This document shows positions 54,596 to 63,967 of a stretch of 64,000 bases of DNA, in pieces. Origin of the DNA: Dyella terrae (GTDB lineage Bacteria; Pseudomonadota; Gammaproteobacteria; Xanthomonadales; Rhodanobacteraceae); the NCBI RefSeq assembly GCF_004322705.1, contig NZ_SIZZ01000001.1:1178001-1242000 (forward strand), written 5' to 3'. The position numbers and the translations under genes are program-made. Each line of letters opens with the position of its first letter. Position 1 is the stretch's first letter. A model generated the notes under the pieces. That model saw only the letters and a list, made by a program, of their open reading frames with translations. It had not been told where the DNA came from and did no database searches.

Positions 54596-56653
54596 ATGTT
54601 CGAAGGATTGCGCTTCAACCACTGGAAGACGAGCCTGGACGATCAGGGCATCGTGACCCTGTCCCTCGACCGCGCCAACAGCAGCGTCAATGCCCTCTCC
54701 CGCGAGGTACTGGACGAGCTGGGCCAGATCGTCGAGCGCCTGGCCATCGAAAAGCCGGCCGGCGTGCTGATCCACTCCGCCAAGCCTTCGGGCTTTGCGG
54801 TGGGCGCGGACATCAAGGAATTCGTCGAATACGCCAAGCAGGGCACGGTGCTGGAAAACATCCAGAACGGGCAGCGGGTGTTCGAGGCCCTGGCTCGCCT
54901 GAACTGCCCGACGGTGGCTGCCATCCATGGCGCCTGCATGGGCGGCGGCACGGAGCTGAGCCTGGCCTGTCGCCAGCGCATCGCCGCCGATGACGAGAAA
55001 ACCAAGATCGGTTTGCCCGAAGTCATGCTCGGCATCCATCCGGGCTGGGGTGGCACGGCCCGCCTGCCGCGCCTGATCGGCGCCACGGATGCCCTGCCCG
55101 TCATGCTGACGGGCCGGGGCCTGTCGGCGAAGCGCGCGCTTGCCATGGGCGTGGTCGATCGCCTGGCCCCGCCGGCCGAGCTGCTTGCCGAAGCCCGCGC
55201 CCTGTTGCGTCGCCCGCATGTTCGACCCTTCGCGCAGCGCGCCAAGGCGTGGGCGACCAACACCTGGATGGCGCGCCAGATCCTCGCGCCCATGGTGGTC
55301 AAGCAAACTGCCGCGAAGGTGCGCAGGGAGCATTACCCCGCGCCGTTCGCCCTGATCGATGTGTGGAAGCGTGGTGGATCGAGCATCCAGCAACGCCTCA
55401 AGCTCGAAGCCCGGTCCGTGGCCAAGCTGGCTGAGACGAGCACCGCGCGCAACCTGATCCGCATTTTCCTCTTGCAGGAACGCCTCAAGGGCCAGGGCAG
55501 CGGCATCGAGCACGGCATCAAGCATGTGCACGTCGTGGGTGCGGGTGTGATGGGCGGCGATATCGCCGCTTGGGCCGCGTTCAAGGGTTTCCAGGTCACC
55601 CTGCAGGATCGCGAGATGAAGTTCATCCAGCCGGCGCTGGACCGGGCGCGCGTGCTTTACGAGAAGAAGCTCAAGTCGGCGGACAAGGTCGAGGAAGTCG
55701 TGCGCCGGTTGCGCGCCGACGTCGAAGGCAAGGGCGTGGCCGACGCCGATCTCGCCATCGAGGCCATCTTCGAAAATGCCGAGGCAAAGAAGGCTTTGTA
55801 TGCCTCCATCGAACCGCAGTTCCAGGCCGACGAAATCCTCGCGACCAATACGTCAAGCATTCCGCTCGACGAATTGCGCCAGGGCGTGAAAGCGCCGCAA
55901 CGTTTCCTTGGTCTGCACTTCTTCAATCCCGTGGCACAAATGCCGCTGGTCGAAGTGGTGCGCCACGACGGCCTGGATCCGAATATCGAGAAGCGCGCCC
56001 TCGCCTTCTGCAAAGCCATTGGCAAGCTGCCCGTCGCGGTCAAGGGCACGCCGGGCTTCCTCGTCAACCGCATCCTGATGCCGTACCTGCTCGAAGCTAT
56101 GCGCCTGTACAGCGAAGGCGTGCCCGGACCGGTGCTCGACAAGGAGGCCAAGAAATTTGGCATGCCGATGGGGCCGATCGAACTGGCCGATACGGTCGGA
56201 CTGGACGTATGCGCATCGGTGGGCAAGGAGCTCGCCCCGTTCCTCGGCCTGGAATTGCCGCCGGGTCTTGACGAGAAACTCGCGGCCGGCAAGCGCGGCA
56301 AGAAAGATGGCCAGGGCATCTACGTGTGGGTCGATGGCAAGCCGCAGAAGCCGGAGGTGGATCCCGACTACGTGGTGCCGGCCGACCTGCAGGACCGCAT
56401 GATTCTGCCCATGGTCAACGAAGCCGTCGCCTGCCTTGCCGATGGCGTGGTCGACGACGCCGATCTGCTGGATGCCGGCGTGATCTTCGGCACGGGCTTC
56501 GCGCCGTTCCGCGGCGGCCCGATCCAATACGCGCGCAGCGAAGGCCCGGCGGTGATCAAGGGCAAGCTGGAACGACTCGCCCAACGCTACGGTGATCGCT
56601 TCGCACCGAAAAATGGCTGGGACCTTCCGGATCTCGCCAAGTCCGACATCTAA
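54596..56653 (+). CDS. Fatty-acid oxidation multifunctional enzyme, FadB/FadJ-like (enoyl-CoA hydratase + 3-hydroxyacyl-CoA dehydrogenase)
   Basis: 685 residues from ATG 54596; the longer frame to 54470 lacks family character. The N-terminal crotonase domain has PSGFAVGADIKEF (oxyanion region), HGACMGGGTELSLAC and KIGLPEVMLGIHPGWGGTARLPRL with both catalytic Glu residues. The dehydrogenase domain has VHVVGAGVMGGDIAAWAA and FLGLHFFNPVAQMPLVEVV with the catalytic His. It carries out two steps of beta-oxidation; the partner thiolase is not in the window. Divergent from the 53899-54393 gene. Confidence 0.94.
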   Translation: MFEGLRFNHWKTSLDDQGIVTLSLDRANSSVNALSREVLDELGQIVERLAIEKPAGVLIHSAKPSGFAVGADIKEFVEYAKQGTVLENIQNGQRVFEALARLNCPTVAAIHGACMGGGTELSLACRQRIAADDEKTKIGLPEVMLGIHPGWGGTARLPRLIGATDALPVMLTGRGLSAKRALAMGVVDRLAPPAELLAEARALLRRPHVRPFAQRAKAWATNTWMARQILAPMVVKQTAAKVRREHYPAPFALIDVWKRGGSSIQQRLKLEARSVAKLAETSTARNLIRIFLLQERLKGQGSGIEHGIKHVHVVGAGVMGGDIAAWAAFKGFQVTLQDREMKFIQPALDRARVLYEKKLKSADKVEEVVRRLRADVEGKGVADADLAIEAIFENAEAKKALYASIEPQFQADEILATNTSSIPLDELRQGVKAPQRFLGLHFFNPVAQMPLVEVVRHDGLDPNIEKRALAFCKAIGKLPVAVKGTPGFLVNRILMPYLLEAMRLYSEGVPGPVLDKEAKKFGMPMGPIELADTVGLDVCASVGKELAPFLGLELPPGLDEKLAAGKRGKKDGQGIYVWVDGKPQKPEVDPDYVVPADLQDRMILPMVNEAVACLADGVVDDADLLDAGVIFGTGFAPFRGGPIQYARSEGPAVIKGKLERLAQRYGDRFAPKNGWDLPDLAKSDI

Positions 56654-56665
56654 GCGGCGCCGACT

Positions 56666-56709
56666 GAAAAAGAGAGAGGCGGGTGCGCATGCATCCGCCT
56701 CTCTTTTTG
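56666..56709. terminator. Bidirectional terminator between the beta-oxidation gene and DUF2058 gene
   Basis: AAAAAGAG-AGAGGCGG facing CCGCCTCTCTTTTT around a 12-base loop, giving a 10-bp stem and U-tracts in both directions, between convergent genes. Confidence 0.92.
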
Positions 56710-56742
56710 TCCGTCATACCGACGCTATCGACCGTGGCAGTG

Positions 56743-57333
56743 TCACCAAATCAGGTCATCGGGCACGCCATCGTCACCCACGCCCGATGCATTCGGATCG
56801 ACCAGCAGCGCCAGCTGATGCGCGTCGATCTCGCGGACCTGCGTGGCAATCTCGCGCGAAACGATCAGGTAACGCCCGCCGATCTGCACGACACCCAGTT
56901 CACCCGTGTTGATGGCCGCCAGCTGCTCGGCATCCACATGCACGCGACGAATCTTGCCGCCGTACTCGAAATGGCGAACCTGCTCGACGTCGTTCTTGTT
57001 GAGTGCCTTACCCTGAAGCAGCTGCTGGATCTTCTGCTTCTGTTCGCGCTTGATGCGCGCCTGCTCCTGGGCTTCCTGCTCGGCGCGCTTGCGCTCAGTC
57101 GCTTCGGTTTGCGCGCGGATGGCGTAGGCCATGGCCAGATCCATCTCGCCCGAAGGCTTCTTCGCCGCCGGCGCCGATGGGCGACCTTGCTGTTGTGACT
57201 TGCCGCCATGACGTCCACCACCGCCTTTGGGTGGCGCACCCTTGCCGCCCTGCGGCTGGGTCTGGCGTTTTTCTTCACGGACCTGTTTGACGATACCGCT
57301 CTTGAGGAGCTGATCGCGCAGGGAATCGGCCAT
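56743..57333 (-). CDS. DUF2058 protein (YaiL-like)
   Basis: 196 residues. Starts MADSLRDQLLKSGIVKQ, then a Lys/Gly/Gln-rich, probably disordered stretch (about 20-60), a long charged helix (ATERKRAEQEAQEQARIKRE) and a C-terminal domain with GKIRRVHVDAEQLAAINTGE and YLIVSREIA. The basic linker suggests nucleic-acid or ribosome contact. Function unknown. Confidence 0.93.
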   Translation of the reverse strand: MADSLRDQLLKSGIVKQVREEKRQTQPQGGKGAPPKGGGGRHGGKSQQQGRPSAPAAKKPSGEMDLAMAYAIRAQTEATERKRAEQEAQEQARIKREQKQKIQQLLQGKALNKNDVEQVRHFEYGGKIRRVHVDAEQLAAINTGELGVVQIGGRYLIVSREIATQVREIDAHQLALLVDPNASGVGDDGVPDDLIW

Positions 57334-57362
57334 GTTCGGAAACCTGTATTACGTGGATTGAA

Positions 57363-57581
57363 TCAATAATGTGGCGGCGGCGGTTCGCTGTGCGGATCGT
57401 GCGCTTGCCCAAGGCGAAGTGCTACCAGTTCCTGACGCAAATCGCGGAGCGCCTGCTCCAGCGCCAGAACCCGCTGCGCCTGCTCGGTCTCGACCGTCTG
57501 CAGTGCGTTGACGGTCTCGTCGATGAAGGCGAGCCGCACTTCCAGCTCGGTCAGTCGTGCCTCGAAATCAGCTTGCGACAC
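57363..57581 (-). CDS. slyX: SlyX-family protein
   Basis: 72 residues, a single long coiled coil (ARLTELEVRLAFIDETVNAL) followed by a short Pro/His-rich tail ending PPPPHY, as in SlyX. Function unknown. One base separates its start from the ugd stop, so it follows ugd in one transcript. Confidence 0.92.
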   Translation of the reverse strand: MSQADFEARLTELEVRLAFIDETVNALQTVETEQAQRVLALEQALRDLRQELVALRLGQAHDPHSEPPPPHY

Positions 57582-57582
57582 G

Positions 57583-58920
57583 TCACACCCTCAGACTACG
57601 ACCGCGACCGATGCCGTAGTAAGCCAGCCCGGCTTCCTCGACCGCTTCGGGATCATAAAGATTGCGCCCATCGAATACGGCAGGCTCCTTCAGCGCCTGG
57701 CGGATTCGCGCGAAATCAGGGCTCCGGAACGCTTTCCACTCGGTGACGATGGCGAGGACGTCCGCGCCTTCAAGCGCCTGGTAGGCGCCCTCGCACAGCA
57801 CCAGGTCAGTACGGTTGCCGTAGATGCGATGCGTTTCCTCGCGCGCCTCAGGGTCGAACGCGCGCACCGTGGCGCCGGCGTTCCACAAGGCTTCCATCAG
57901 TTCGCGACTGGACGCCTCACGCATATCGTCGGTGTTCGGCTTGAAGGCCAGGCCCCACAGCGCGATCGTCTTGCCTTTCACATCACCATCAAAGTGGCGC
58001 GAAATCAGCTCGAACAGCTTGGTCTTCTGGTCGTGGTTCACCGCTTCGACGGCCCCCAGCAATCGCGCTTCGTAACCTACCCCGCGAGCGGTGCGCTCCA
58101 GCGCCTGCACATCCTTGGGGAAGCACGAACCACCGTAACCGGCACCCGGATAGATGAAGTGGTAACCGATGCGCGGATCGGAGCCGATGCCCTGGCGCAC
58201 GAGCTCCACATCGGCACCGACGCGCTCGGCGATGTTGGCGATCTCGTTCATGAAGCTGATCTTGGTCGCGAGCATGGCATTCGCCGCGTACTTGGTCAGC
58301 TCCGCCGATCGCTCGTCCATCACCACGGTGCGCTCGTGGTTGCGGTTGAACGGCGCATACAACTTGCGCAGCACCCCCACGGCTCGCTCGCTCGAACTGC
58401 CGATGATGATGCGGTCGGGACGCAGGCAGTCTTCCACCGCGTCGCCTTCCTTCAAGAACTCCGGATTGGAGACCACGTCGAACTCGACCGCTGCACCGCG
58501 CCGGGCCAACTCGGCGGCGATCGTCTCGCGCACGCGATCGGCGGTGCCCACGGGCACCGTCGACTTGTTCACCACCACGGCGTAGCGATCCAGATGCTGG
58601 CCGATGGTACGCGCCACGCCCAGGACATACTTGAGATCTGCGCTGCCGTCTTCGTCCGGCGGCGTGCCCACGGCGATGAAGATGACCTGACCGTGATCGA
58701 TGCCCGGTGCAGCGTCGGTCGTGAAGTCCAGCTGGCCGCTGGCGTGATTGCGCTTGACGATCGGCTCGAGCCCCGGCTCGTAGATAGGAATTTCGCCGCG
58801 CTTGAGGCGATCGACCTTAGGCTGGTCGATGTCGACGCAAACCACGTGATTGCCCATTTCGGCCAGACAGGCGCCGGTGACAAGGCCCACATAGCCCGTG
58901 CCGAAGATCGTGACTTTCAT
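57583..58920 (-). CDS. ugd: UDP-glucose 6-dehydrogenase
   Basis: 445 residues. N-terminal Rossmann motif [18 protein letters not shown], the substrate-binding EVVSNPEF-type region ([15 protein letters not shown]), and the catalytic Cys in [13 protein letters not shown]. It makes UDP-glucuronate for polysaccharide or lipid A modification. No polysaccharide cluster adjoins, as in several Xanthomonadales. Confidence 0.97.
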   Translation of the reverse strand: MKVTIFGTGYVGLVTGACLAEMGNHVVCVDIDQPKVDRLKRGEIPIYEPGLEPIVKRNHASGQLDFTTDAAPGIDHGQVIFIAVGTPPDEDGSADLKYVLGVARTIGQHLDRYAVVVNKSTVPVGTADRVRETIAAELARRGAAVEFDVVSNPEFLKEGDAVEDCLRPDRIIIGSSSERAVGVLRKLYAPFNRNHERTVVMDERSAELTKYAANAMLATKISFMNEIANIAERVGADVELVRQGIGSDPRIGYHFIYPGAGYGGSCFPKDVQALERTARGVGYEARLLGAVEAVNHDQKTKLFELISRHFDGDVKGKTIALWGLAFKPNTDDMREASSRELMEALWNAGATVRAFDPEAREETHRIYGNRTDLVLCEGAYQALEGADVLAIVTEWKAFRSPDFARIRQALKEPAVFDGRNLYDPEAVEEAGLAYYGIGRGRSLRV

Positions 58921-59024
58921 GTCGCGGGGATTCCGAAATACCGAGGAAGCGGATTCTAACAGCCCTGTGCAGGGGCGATGGGAGTCAACCGGAAGTCCGG
59001 GGCTGGCGCCAGCCGCTCAAAGCA

Positions 59025-59052
59025 ACGGGGCGCGAATTGCTTCGCGCCCCGT
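59025..59052 (-). terminator. Terminator downstream of the FKBP gene
   Basis: A perfect 12-bp stem ACGGGGCGCGAA-TTGC-TTCGCGCCCCGT, 26 bases after the stop on the minus strand. The T-run is weak but the stem is exceptionally stable. Confidence 0.8.
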
Positions 59053-59078
59053 GCGGACTTGCTCAGGTTAACCGGCGA

Positions 59079-59852
59079 TTACTGCTTGCCGGCGCCCTGC
59101 TCGCCACCGGCCGGCGTCGGGCCGGTCTTCTTCAGCGTCACGTCGAAAACGATCGTGGCGTTCGGCGGGAAGCCGTTCTGCGGCTGTGCACCGTAGGCGA
59201 TGTTCGACGGGATGAACAGCTTGTAGTGACCACCCACCTGCATCAGCTGCAGGCCTTCGCGGAAGCCCGGAATCACGCTGCCGAGCGGAATCGTGGCCGG
59301 ACCGGCCTGGCCTTCGTGCTTGGAGGAGTCGTCAAAGACTTCGCCATTGACAAACGAACCGACGTAGTCGACCTGGACGGTGTCGTTCGGGCCCGGGCGA
59401 GCGCCCGTACCCTGGGTGATCACCTGGTACTGCAGGCCCGACGCCGTGGACTTCACGCCCGGCGCGGTCTTGTTCTTGGCGATGAAGGCGTCGCCTTCGG
59501 ACTTGTTCTTGGCAGCGACCTTCTCGTACTCAGCCTTGGCCTTGGTCTGCAGGTTCGCGACGAAAGCGTCACGGACCGTCTTGGCTTCGGCTTCGGTCAT
59601 GGTCGGCTTCTGGCCGGACAGGGCGGAAGTCACCGCACGGCCGACGACGGCCGGGTCCACTTCTTCACGCACCAGCGGAGGCAACTGGCTCGCCAGATCC
59701 CAGCCAACCACATAGCTGGCCTTGGTCTTGTCCACGGCGCCTGCAGCGGCAGGGGCAGCGGTCTTGGCAGCCTGAGCGTGCACGCCGGCAGTCAGGCCGA
59801 GCGCCACAGCCAGCGCGGCGGCCGTCAGCGTGGGACGCGAAAATTGCTTCAT
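59079..59852 (-). CDS. Periplasmic FKBP-type peptidyl-prolyl isomerase (Mip/FkpA type)
   Basis: 257 residues. Signal peptide MKQFSRPTLTAAALAVALG ending HAQA. A helical dimerisation region (about 30-140) is followed by the FKBP domain with VQVDYVGSFVNGEVFDDS, VIPGFREGLQLMQVGGHYKL, FIPSNIAYG and PPNATIVFDVTL. Mip/FkpA layout: it catalyses proline isomerisation and acts as a chaperone in the periplasm. Single gene with its own terminator. Confidence 0.96.
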   Translation of the reverse strand: MKQFSRPTLTAAALAVALGLTAGVHAQAAKTAAPAAAGAVDKTKASYVVGWDLASQLPPLVREEVDPAVVGRAVTSALSGQKPTMTEAEAKTVRDAFVANLQTKAKAEYEKVAAKNKSEGDAFIAKNKTAPGVKSTASGLQYQVITQGTGARPGPNDTVQVDYVGSFVNGEVFDDSSKHEGQAGPATIPLGSVIPGFREGLQLMQVGGHYKLFIPSNIAYGAQPQNGFPPNATIVFDVTLKKTGPTPAGGEQGAGKQ

Positions 59853-60083
59853 TTGAACTCCCTCGTGTTGGATGTCCCGGTGCGTACCGGACGAGCCTCC
59901 CCGATGGAGGCAGTCCCCGCATTGTGCGGCGCCTTGTGCGTCTTAGCAACGAGATGACCCACAAGACCACGGGGAACCGTAAAGGTTCACCGGGAAATCA
60001 CGTCGTGGCTTCTTGCGAACCCTTGCCGGACAAGGGGTTTAGCGTGATGAGCGTCTCACGCCATAGCGACCCCAAGCACTGGA

Positions 60084-61853
60084 TCACCCGTGCCCGCCGC
60101 CCGGTCGCCCGTCCCTTTCCAGGGTGTCTCGCAGTGCCGCCTGCAGGCGCGCATGCACTTGCACAAGCACGCGCCACAACAACCATGTCAGCACCAGACC
60201 CACCAGGACGAGCACCAGCGCGACTTCGCGCGGCGGCAGGATGGTCGACGCCAGTGCCGCCACCAGCAGGCCAAGAATCCACATCGTGGCCAGCGGGATG
60301 ATCTTCGCCAGCACCGCGCGCAAGCGCATCGTCAACGACCCGCCGACATGCTCGGGAATGCTCAGCTCCGCCAGCAACATGCCCAGCGCGGCGGCCTTGC
60401 GATACGCCGCCACGATCATCGGCAGGGACAGCAGCGCGGCCAGCGACCAGGCCACGCTGCGCTTCACCAGCGGCCGGTTGTCGAGGATCTCCCAGTGGAA
60501 GAAGCCCCGGCGATACAGGTAGGCCATGATCAGGAAAACCGCCACCACCAGCATCATGTTGATGATCACGTGCCAGACGAGGCGCCGGATCATCTTCATC
60601 ACCATCGCCCCCTGCCCGCTCAGGCTGAGGTTGCCCATCCAGTCCGTATAGGCGGTGAACAGGCCCGTGAGATTCGACGGCAGCTTTCGCGCCATCACAT
60701 CGGCAAGCGGATCGGCGGCGCGAATCAGATAGGGCGTCAGGAATGTCGTGATCGCCGATACAGCGACGGCGACCGGATAGAGGAATCCGCTGGTCACCTT
60801 CAGGGAGAGGCCCAACGAGGCAATGACGAAGGAGAACTCGCCGATCTGCGCCAGGCCCATGCCCACACGCAATGACACGCGCCCTCCGTTGCCCGCCACG
60901 AACGTGCCGAAACTGCAGGTGATGACCTTGCCGACGATCACCACGATCGTGACCAGGGTGATGGGCGCGGCGTATTCCACCAGCAGTTTGGGATCGATCA
61001 GCATGCCAATGGCAACGAAAAACACCGCACTGAACATGTCCCGCACCGGGCCAATGATGCGCTCGACGCGCTCCACCGAATCGGATTCGCCCACGATGGC
61101 GCCGATCAGGAAGGCGCCCAGCGCGATGCTGTAGCCCATTTCGGTCACCAGCAGGCAGAAGCCGAAGCAGATGCCGAGCACGGCTACCAGCAAGACGTCA
61201 TCGCGACTGACCCGCGCAATGTAATCGACCACGCGCGGGACCAGCAGCAGGCCGACCACCAGTGACACCAGCAAGAACAACGTCAGACGGCCGACGGCTT
61301 CCATCGCCTGCCCGGCTTCCAGATCGCCGGTACTGGCAATGCCCGTGAGCAAGGCCATGAGCACGATAGCCAGCACGTCTTCAATGATGAGGATGCCGAA
61401 CATCAGTTGAGCGAAGCGCTCTTTCTTGAGGTTCAGATCGTCCAGCGCTTTCATGATGATGGTGGTGGACGACATCGACAGCATGGCGCCAAGGAACAGC
61501 GAGTCCATCGAGCTCCACCCGAAGAAGCGACCCATCTCGTAGCCGATCCACAGCATCAGCACGATTTCGCACAAGGCGGCGACAAGGGCCGCACCACCGA
61601 CCTCACGCAGCTTTTTCAGGCTGAATTCCAGACCCAGCGCGAACAGAAGCAGGATCATGCCCAGTTCGGACAAGGTGCGAATGGTGGCTTCGTCGTGGAT
61701 GAACACCACGGGGAACGTAAAAGGTCCGACCAGCACGCCGGCGATGATGTAGCCCAGTACCACCGGTTGCTTCAGTCGCTGAAAGATCACGGTCGTCAGA
61801 CCGGCGACCAGCATCACCGTGGCGAGGTCCTGGATGAACTGCAATGCGTGCAT
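60084..61853 (-). CDS. CPA2-type cation:proton antiporter (KefB/YbaL-like) without TrkA domain
   Basis: 589 residues and 12-14 membrane spans. Family motifs are VLGYIIAGVLVGPF near the start, LLLFALGLEFSLKKL, SMSSTTIIMKAL, and the transport-site region LIIEDVLAIVLMALL. It lacks the C-terminal NAD-binding TrkA-N domain of KefB/C and ends instead in extra hydrophobic segments and an Arg/His-rich tail. Likely K+/H+ or Na+/H+ exchange at the inner membrane. GGAAG precedes the ATG at 61853. Confidence 0.9.
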   Translation of the reverse strand: MHALQFIQDLATVMLVAGLTTVIFQRLKQPVVLGYIIAGVLVGPFTFPVVFIHDEATIRTLSELGMILLLFALGLEFSLKKLREVGGAALVAALCEIVLMLWIGYEMGRFFGWSSMDSLFLGAMLSMSSTTIIMKALDDLNLKKERFAQLMFGILIIEDVLAIVLMALLTGIASTGDLEAGQAMEAVGRLTLFLLVSLVVGLLLVPRVVDYIARVSRDDVLLVAVLGICFGFCLLVTEMGYSIALGAFLIGAIVGESDSVERVERIIGPVRDMFSAVFFVAIGMLIDPKLLVEYAAPITLVTIVVIVGKVITCSFGTFVAGNGGRVSLRVGMGLAQIGEFSFVIASLGLSLKVTSGFLYPVAVAVSAITTFLTPYLIRAADPLADVMARKLPSNLTGLFTAYTDWMGNLSLSGQGAMVMKMIRRLVWHVIINMMLVVAVFLIMAYLYRRGFFHWEILDNRPLVKRSVAWSLAALLSLPMIVAAYRKAAALGMLLAELSIPEHVGGSLTMRLRAVLAKIIPLATMWILGLLVAALASTILPPREVALVLVLVGLVLTWLLWRVLVQVHARLQAALRDTLERDGRPGGGHG

Positions 61854-62007
61854 GAGTGCTTCCGTTGCGAATCACCGCAAGACTAACAGCGGCACCTATG
61901 CGCTCGTAGCTTTCCGTTCGGGCGAAATCGCGAAAATGAAGACCCGTTACACATCCAAGACTTAGGCCTCGGCCGCAACTTTTTTGAAATTTTTTTATCG
62001 CGGACGC

Positions 62008-62036
62008 TTGACGAAATGGCGATCCCTATCTATTCT
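62008..62036 (+). promoter_or_regulatory. Strong sigma-70 promoter of the tRNA operon
   Basis: -35 TTGACG (62008-62013), a 17-base spacer and -10 TATTCT (62031-62036), 19 bases before tRNA-Ala. A T-rich UP-like tract (TTTTTTGAAATTTTTTTATC, about 61979-61999) lies just upstream, and a G+C-rich discriminator follows, which favours stringent (ppGpp) control. Confidence 0.88.
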
Positions 62037-62055
62037 TTCGGGCTCCACAGGACGT

Positions 62056-62131
62056 GGGGCCATAGCTCAGCTGGGAGAGCGCCTGCATGGCATGCAGGAG
62101 GTCGGCGGTTCGATCCCGCCTGGCTCCACCA
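62056..62131 (+). tRNA. tRNA-Ala (anticodon GGC)
   Basis: 76 bases with encoded CCA. Acceptor GGGGCCA/TGGCTCC, anticodon stem CCTGC/GCAGG around ATGGCAT (anticodon GGC), T arm GGCGG-TTCGATC-CCGCC. First of three tRNAs in one transcript. Confidence 0.97.
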
Positions 62132-62146
62132 ATCAAATTTGGAAAT

Positions 62147-62222
62147 GTCCCCATCGTCTAGAGGCCTAGGACATCACCCTTTCACGGTGGCGACCGGGGT
62201 TCGAATCCCCGTGGGGACGCCA
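62147..62222 (+). tRNA. tRNA-Glu (anticodon TTC)
   Basis: 76 bases with encoded CCA. Acceptor GTCCCCA/TGGGGAC, anticodon loop CTTTCAC (TTC), T arm CGGGG-TTCGAAT-CCCCG. 15 bases after tRNA-Ala. Confidence 0.97.
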
Positions 62223-62245
62223 GATTTGAAGCTTGTTGGGAACGC

Positions 62246-62322
62246 GGAGCGGTAGTTCAGTCGGTTAGAATGCTGGCCTGTCACGCCGGAGGTCGCGGGT
62301 TCGAGTCCCGTCCGCTCCGCCA
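62246..62322 (+). tRNA. tRNA-Asp (anticodon GTC)
   Basis: 77 bases with encoded CCA. Acceptor GGAGCGG/CCGCTCC, anticodon in GGCCTGTCACGCC (GTC), T arm GCGGG-TTCGAGT-CCCGT. 23 bases after tRNA-Glu. Confidence 0.97.
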
Positions 62323-62330
62323 TTATACGG

Positions 62331-62356
62331 AAAGCCCGCCTAGCGCGGGTTTTTTG
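62331..62356 (+). terminator. Rho-independent terminator of the tRNA operon
   Basis: AAGCCCGC-CTA-GCGCGGGTTTTTTG: a GC-rich stem (CCCGC/GCGGG) followed by six T, 9 bases after tRNA-Asp. Confidence 0.9.
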
Positions 62357-62411
62357 TTGCCTGTCGCCTGACCAGGCCCTGCTTCGGCCACTATCGCTCG
62401 CCTGCATCCCG

Positions 62412-62909
62412 TTACGACGCCGGATCGCCCGCCTGCTCTTCCCTGCGCTTTTCCAGCGGTTCCAGCGTACCGAGCGAATGCCCCTGCTCGGCGAGATATT
62501 CCAGCCAGCGCGAAAGAAACCCGTTCATGCGCAAACGATGCTGAAGGACGGTATGTGCCGGCGGAAACGGCCCGAGCACCTGCCAAAGGTGCCGTCCCGG
62601 ATGGCAATGCAATGCTTCGGCAACATGCGCATCCATGTACATCCGCAGCTGCGCCGATGGCGACGGATGCCCGGTATGGTCGTCGAGGAAGTCGTAGGTG
62701 AGCTCCAGCTCCAGCGTGTAGGGATGCTTCTCCTGCACCTGCAGGCGCACATCCAGGCCATCGTCCACGCTGGAAACATAAAAGCCAGGCTTCAGGCTGG
62801 CGGGATCGAACAACCTCACCAGCCGGTGGTAGTTCTCCGCGTACAACCCCATCAGGAATCCGAAGCGTCCCGGTAGCAAGGCATTGCGGCTGTCGAGCAC
62901 GGCACTCAT
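62412..62909 (-). CDS. DUF1249 protein (YqiB-like)
   Basis: 165 residues from ATG 62909. Family start GRFGFLMGLYAENYHRLVRLF, then a beta-rich LQVQEKHPYTLELELTYDF and the YMDAHVAEALHCHPG region. The function of the family is not known; E. coli yqiB lies near cpdA. Its start is 19 bases after the ppsR stop, so it probably shares that transcript. Confidence 0.9.
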   Translation of the reverse strand: MSAVLDSRNALLPGRFGFLMGLYAENYHRLVRLFDPASLKPGFYVSSVDDGLDVRLQVQEKHPYTLELELTYDFLDDHTGHPSPSAQLRMYMDAHVAEALHCHPGRHLWQVLGPFPPAHTVLQHRLRMNGFLSRWLEYLAEQGHSLGTLEPLEKRREEQAGDPAS

Positions 62910-62928
62910 GGGGTACGGCAACTCCTGA

Positions 62929-63744
62929 TCAGAACATGGTCCGCTCGATACCGAAGCGGTCGAAGATCTTGCTGGCAATCTCCTCGATGGAGACGTGGGT
63001 GGTGTTCAAATTCGGGATCCCTTCCCGACGCATCAGCTTGTCGGCCTGCTCCAGCTCCCAGCGGCACTGCTGCAAGGTGGCATAGCGGCTGCCGGCGCGG
63101 CGCTGTTCGCGAATCTGCGCCAGACGCTGGGGATCGATGGTGAGCCCAAAAAGACGATCGCGGTAGGGGCGAAGTCGCGCCGGGAGTTCGAGCTTGTCCA
63201 GGTCGTCGTCAGTGAGGGGGTAATTGGCGGCACTGACACCGTAATGCAAGGCCATGTACAGACAGGTCGGCGTCTTGCCGGAGCGGGAGACGCCCACCAG
63301 GATCAGGTCGGCCTGGGCATAGTCCACATCGATGCCATCGTCATGGGACAACGCGTAGTTGGTGGCGTTGATGCGCGCTTCGTACTTGTCGAAATCCACC
63401 AGGCCATGCGAGCGATTCACCGCGCCGGAACGCTTGGCGCCCAGTTCGTCTTCCAACGGGCCGATGAACGGCGCGAAGACATCGAGCATCAGGCCACCGC
63501 TGGTCGCCACAATGTCACAAAGATCCCGCGAGGCCATGGTGTTGACGACGATGGGACGTTCACCGGTCTGGGCGTAGCGTGTCTTGATGCGCAGCGCCGC
63601 GGCTTCGGCCTTGTGGGCATCATCGATGAACGGGAGGCGATGCTTGTCGAACTGCACCCCTTCGAACTGGGCCAGGATGCTGTTTCCGATGGTCTCCGCC
63701 GTAATACCAGTGGAGTCGGAGATGAAGAAAACGGTTCGGCGCAT
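62929..63744 (-). CDS. ppsR: Bifunctional regulator (kinase/pyrophosphorylase) of PEP synthase
   Basis: 271 residues from ATG 63744. DUF299 family: N-terminal FFISDSTGITAETIGNSIL, the P-loop GVSRSGKTPTCLYMA and the substrate region NYPLTDDDLD. It inactivates PpsA by ADP-dependent phosphorylation and reactivates it by phosphorolysis. It stands divergent from ppsA, its target, 223 bases away, a conserved arrangement. Confidence 0.97.
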   Translation of the reverse strand: MRRTVFFISDSTGITAETIGNSILAQFEGVQFDKHRLPFIDDAHKAEAAALRIKTRYAQTGERPIVVNTMASRDLCDIVATSGGLMLDVFAPFIGPLEDELGAKRSGAVNRSHGLVDFDKYEARINATNYALSHDDGIDVDYAQADLILVGVSRSGKTPTCLYMALHYGVSAANYPLTDDDLDKLELPARLRPYRDRLFGLTIDPQRLAQIREQRRAGSRYATLQQCRWELEQADKLMRREGIPNLNTTHVSIEEIASKIFDRFGIERTMF

Positions 63745-63908
63745 GGCAATCCAAAGGGTTTCCGATGATGTCGGCGAACACCTTAGCGCATGCGTCAATG
63801 CCTGTCTTTGCTTGACCCTTGGCTGACTGGTATGCAGTTGGCGCGGCAGTGGTTGGCAATGGTCTTCTTGTGCCGCGCAGCAAAGCCGGGGGACAATACC
63901 AGTTCTTT

Positions 63909-63929
63909 GCGGCCGGATTATCCGGCCGC
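63909..63929. promoter_or_regulatory. Stable hairpin in the ppsA leader
   Basis: Perfect 9-bp repeat GCGGCCGGA-TTA-TCCGGCCGC, 38 bases upstream of the ppsA start in the ppsR-ppsA gap. No T-run follows. It may be a leader hairpin or an operator; I cannot tell which. Confidence 0.55.
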
Positions 63930-63967
63930 GACCGCATTATCCCTGAAGAGCTCTTGAGGAGACTCCC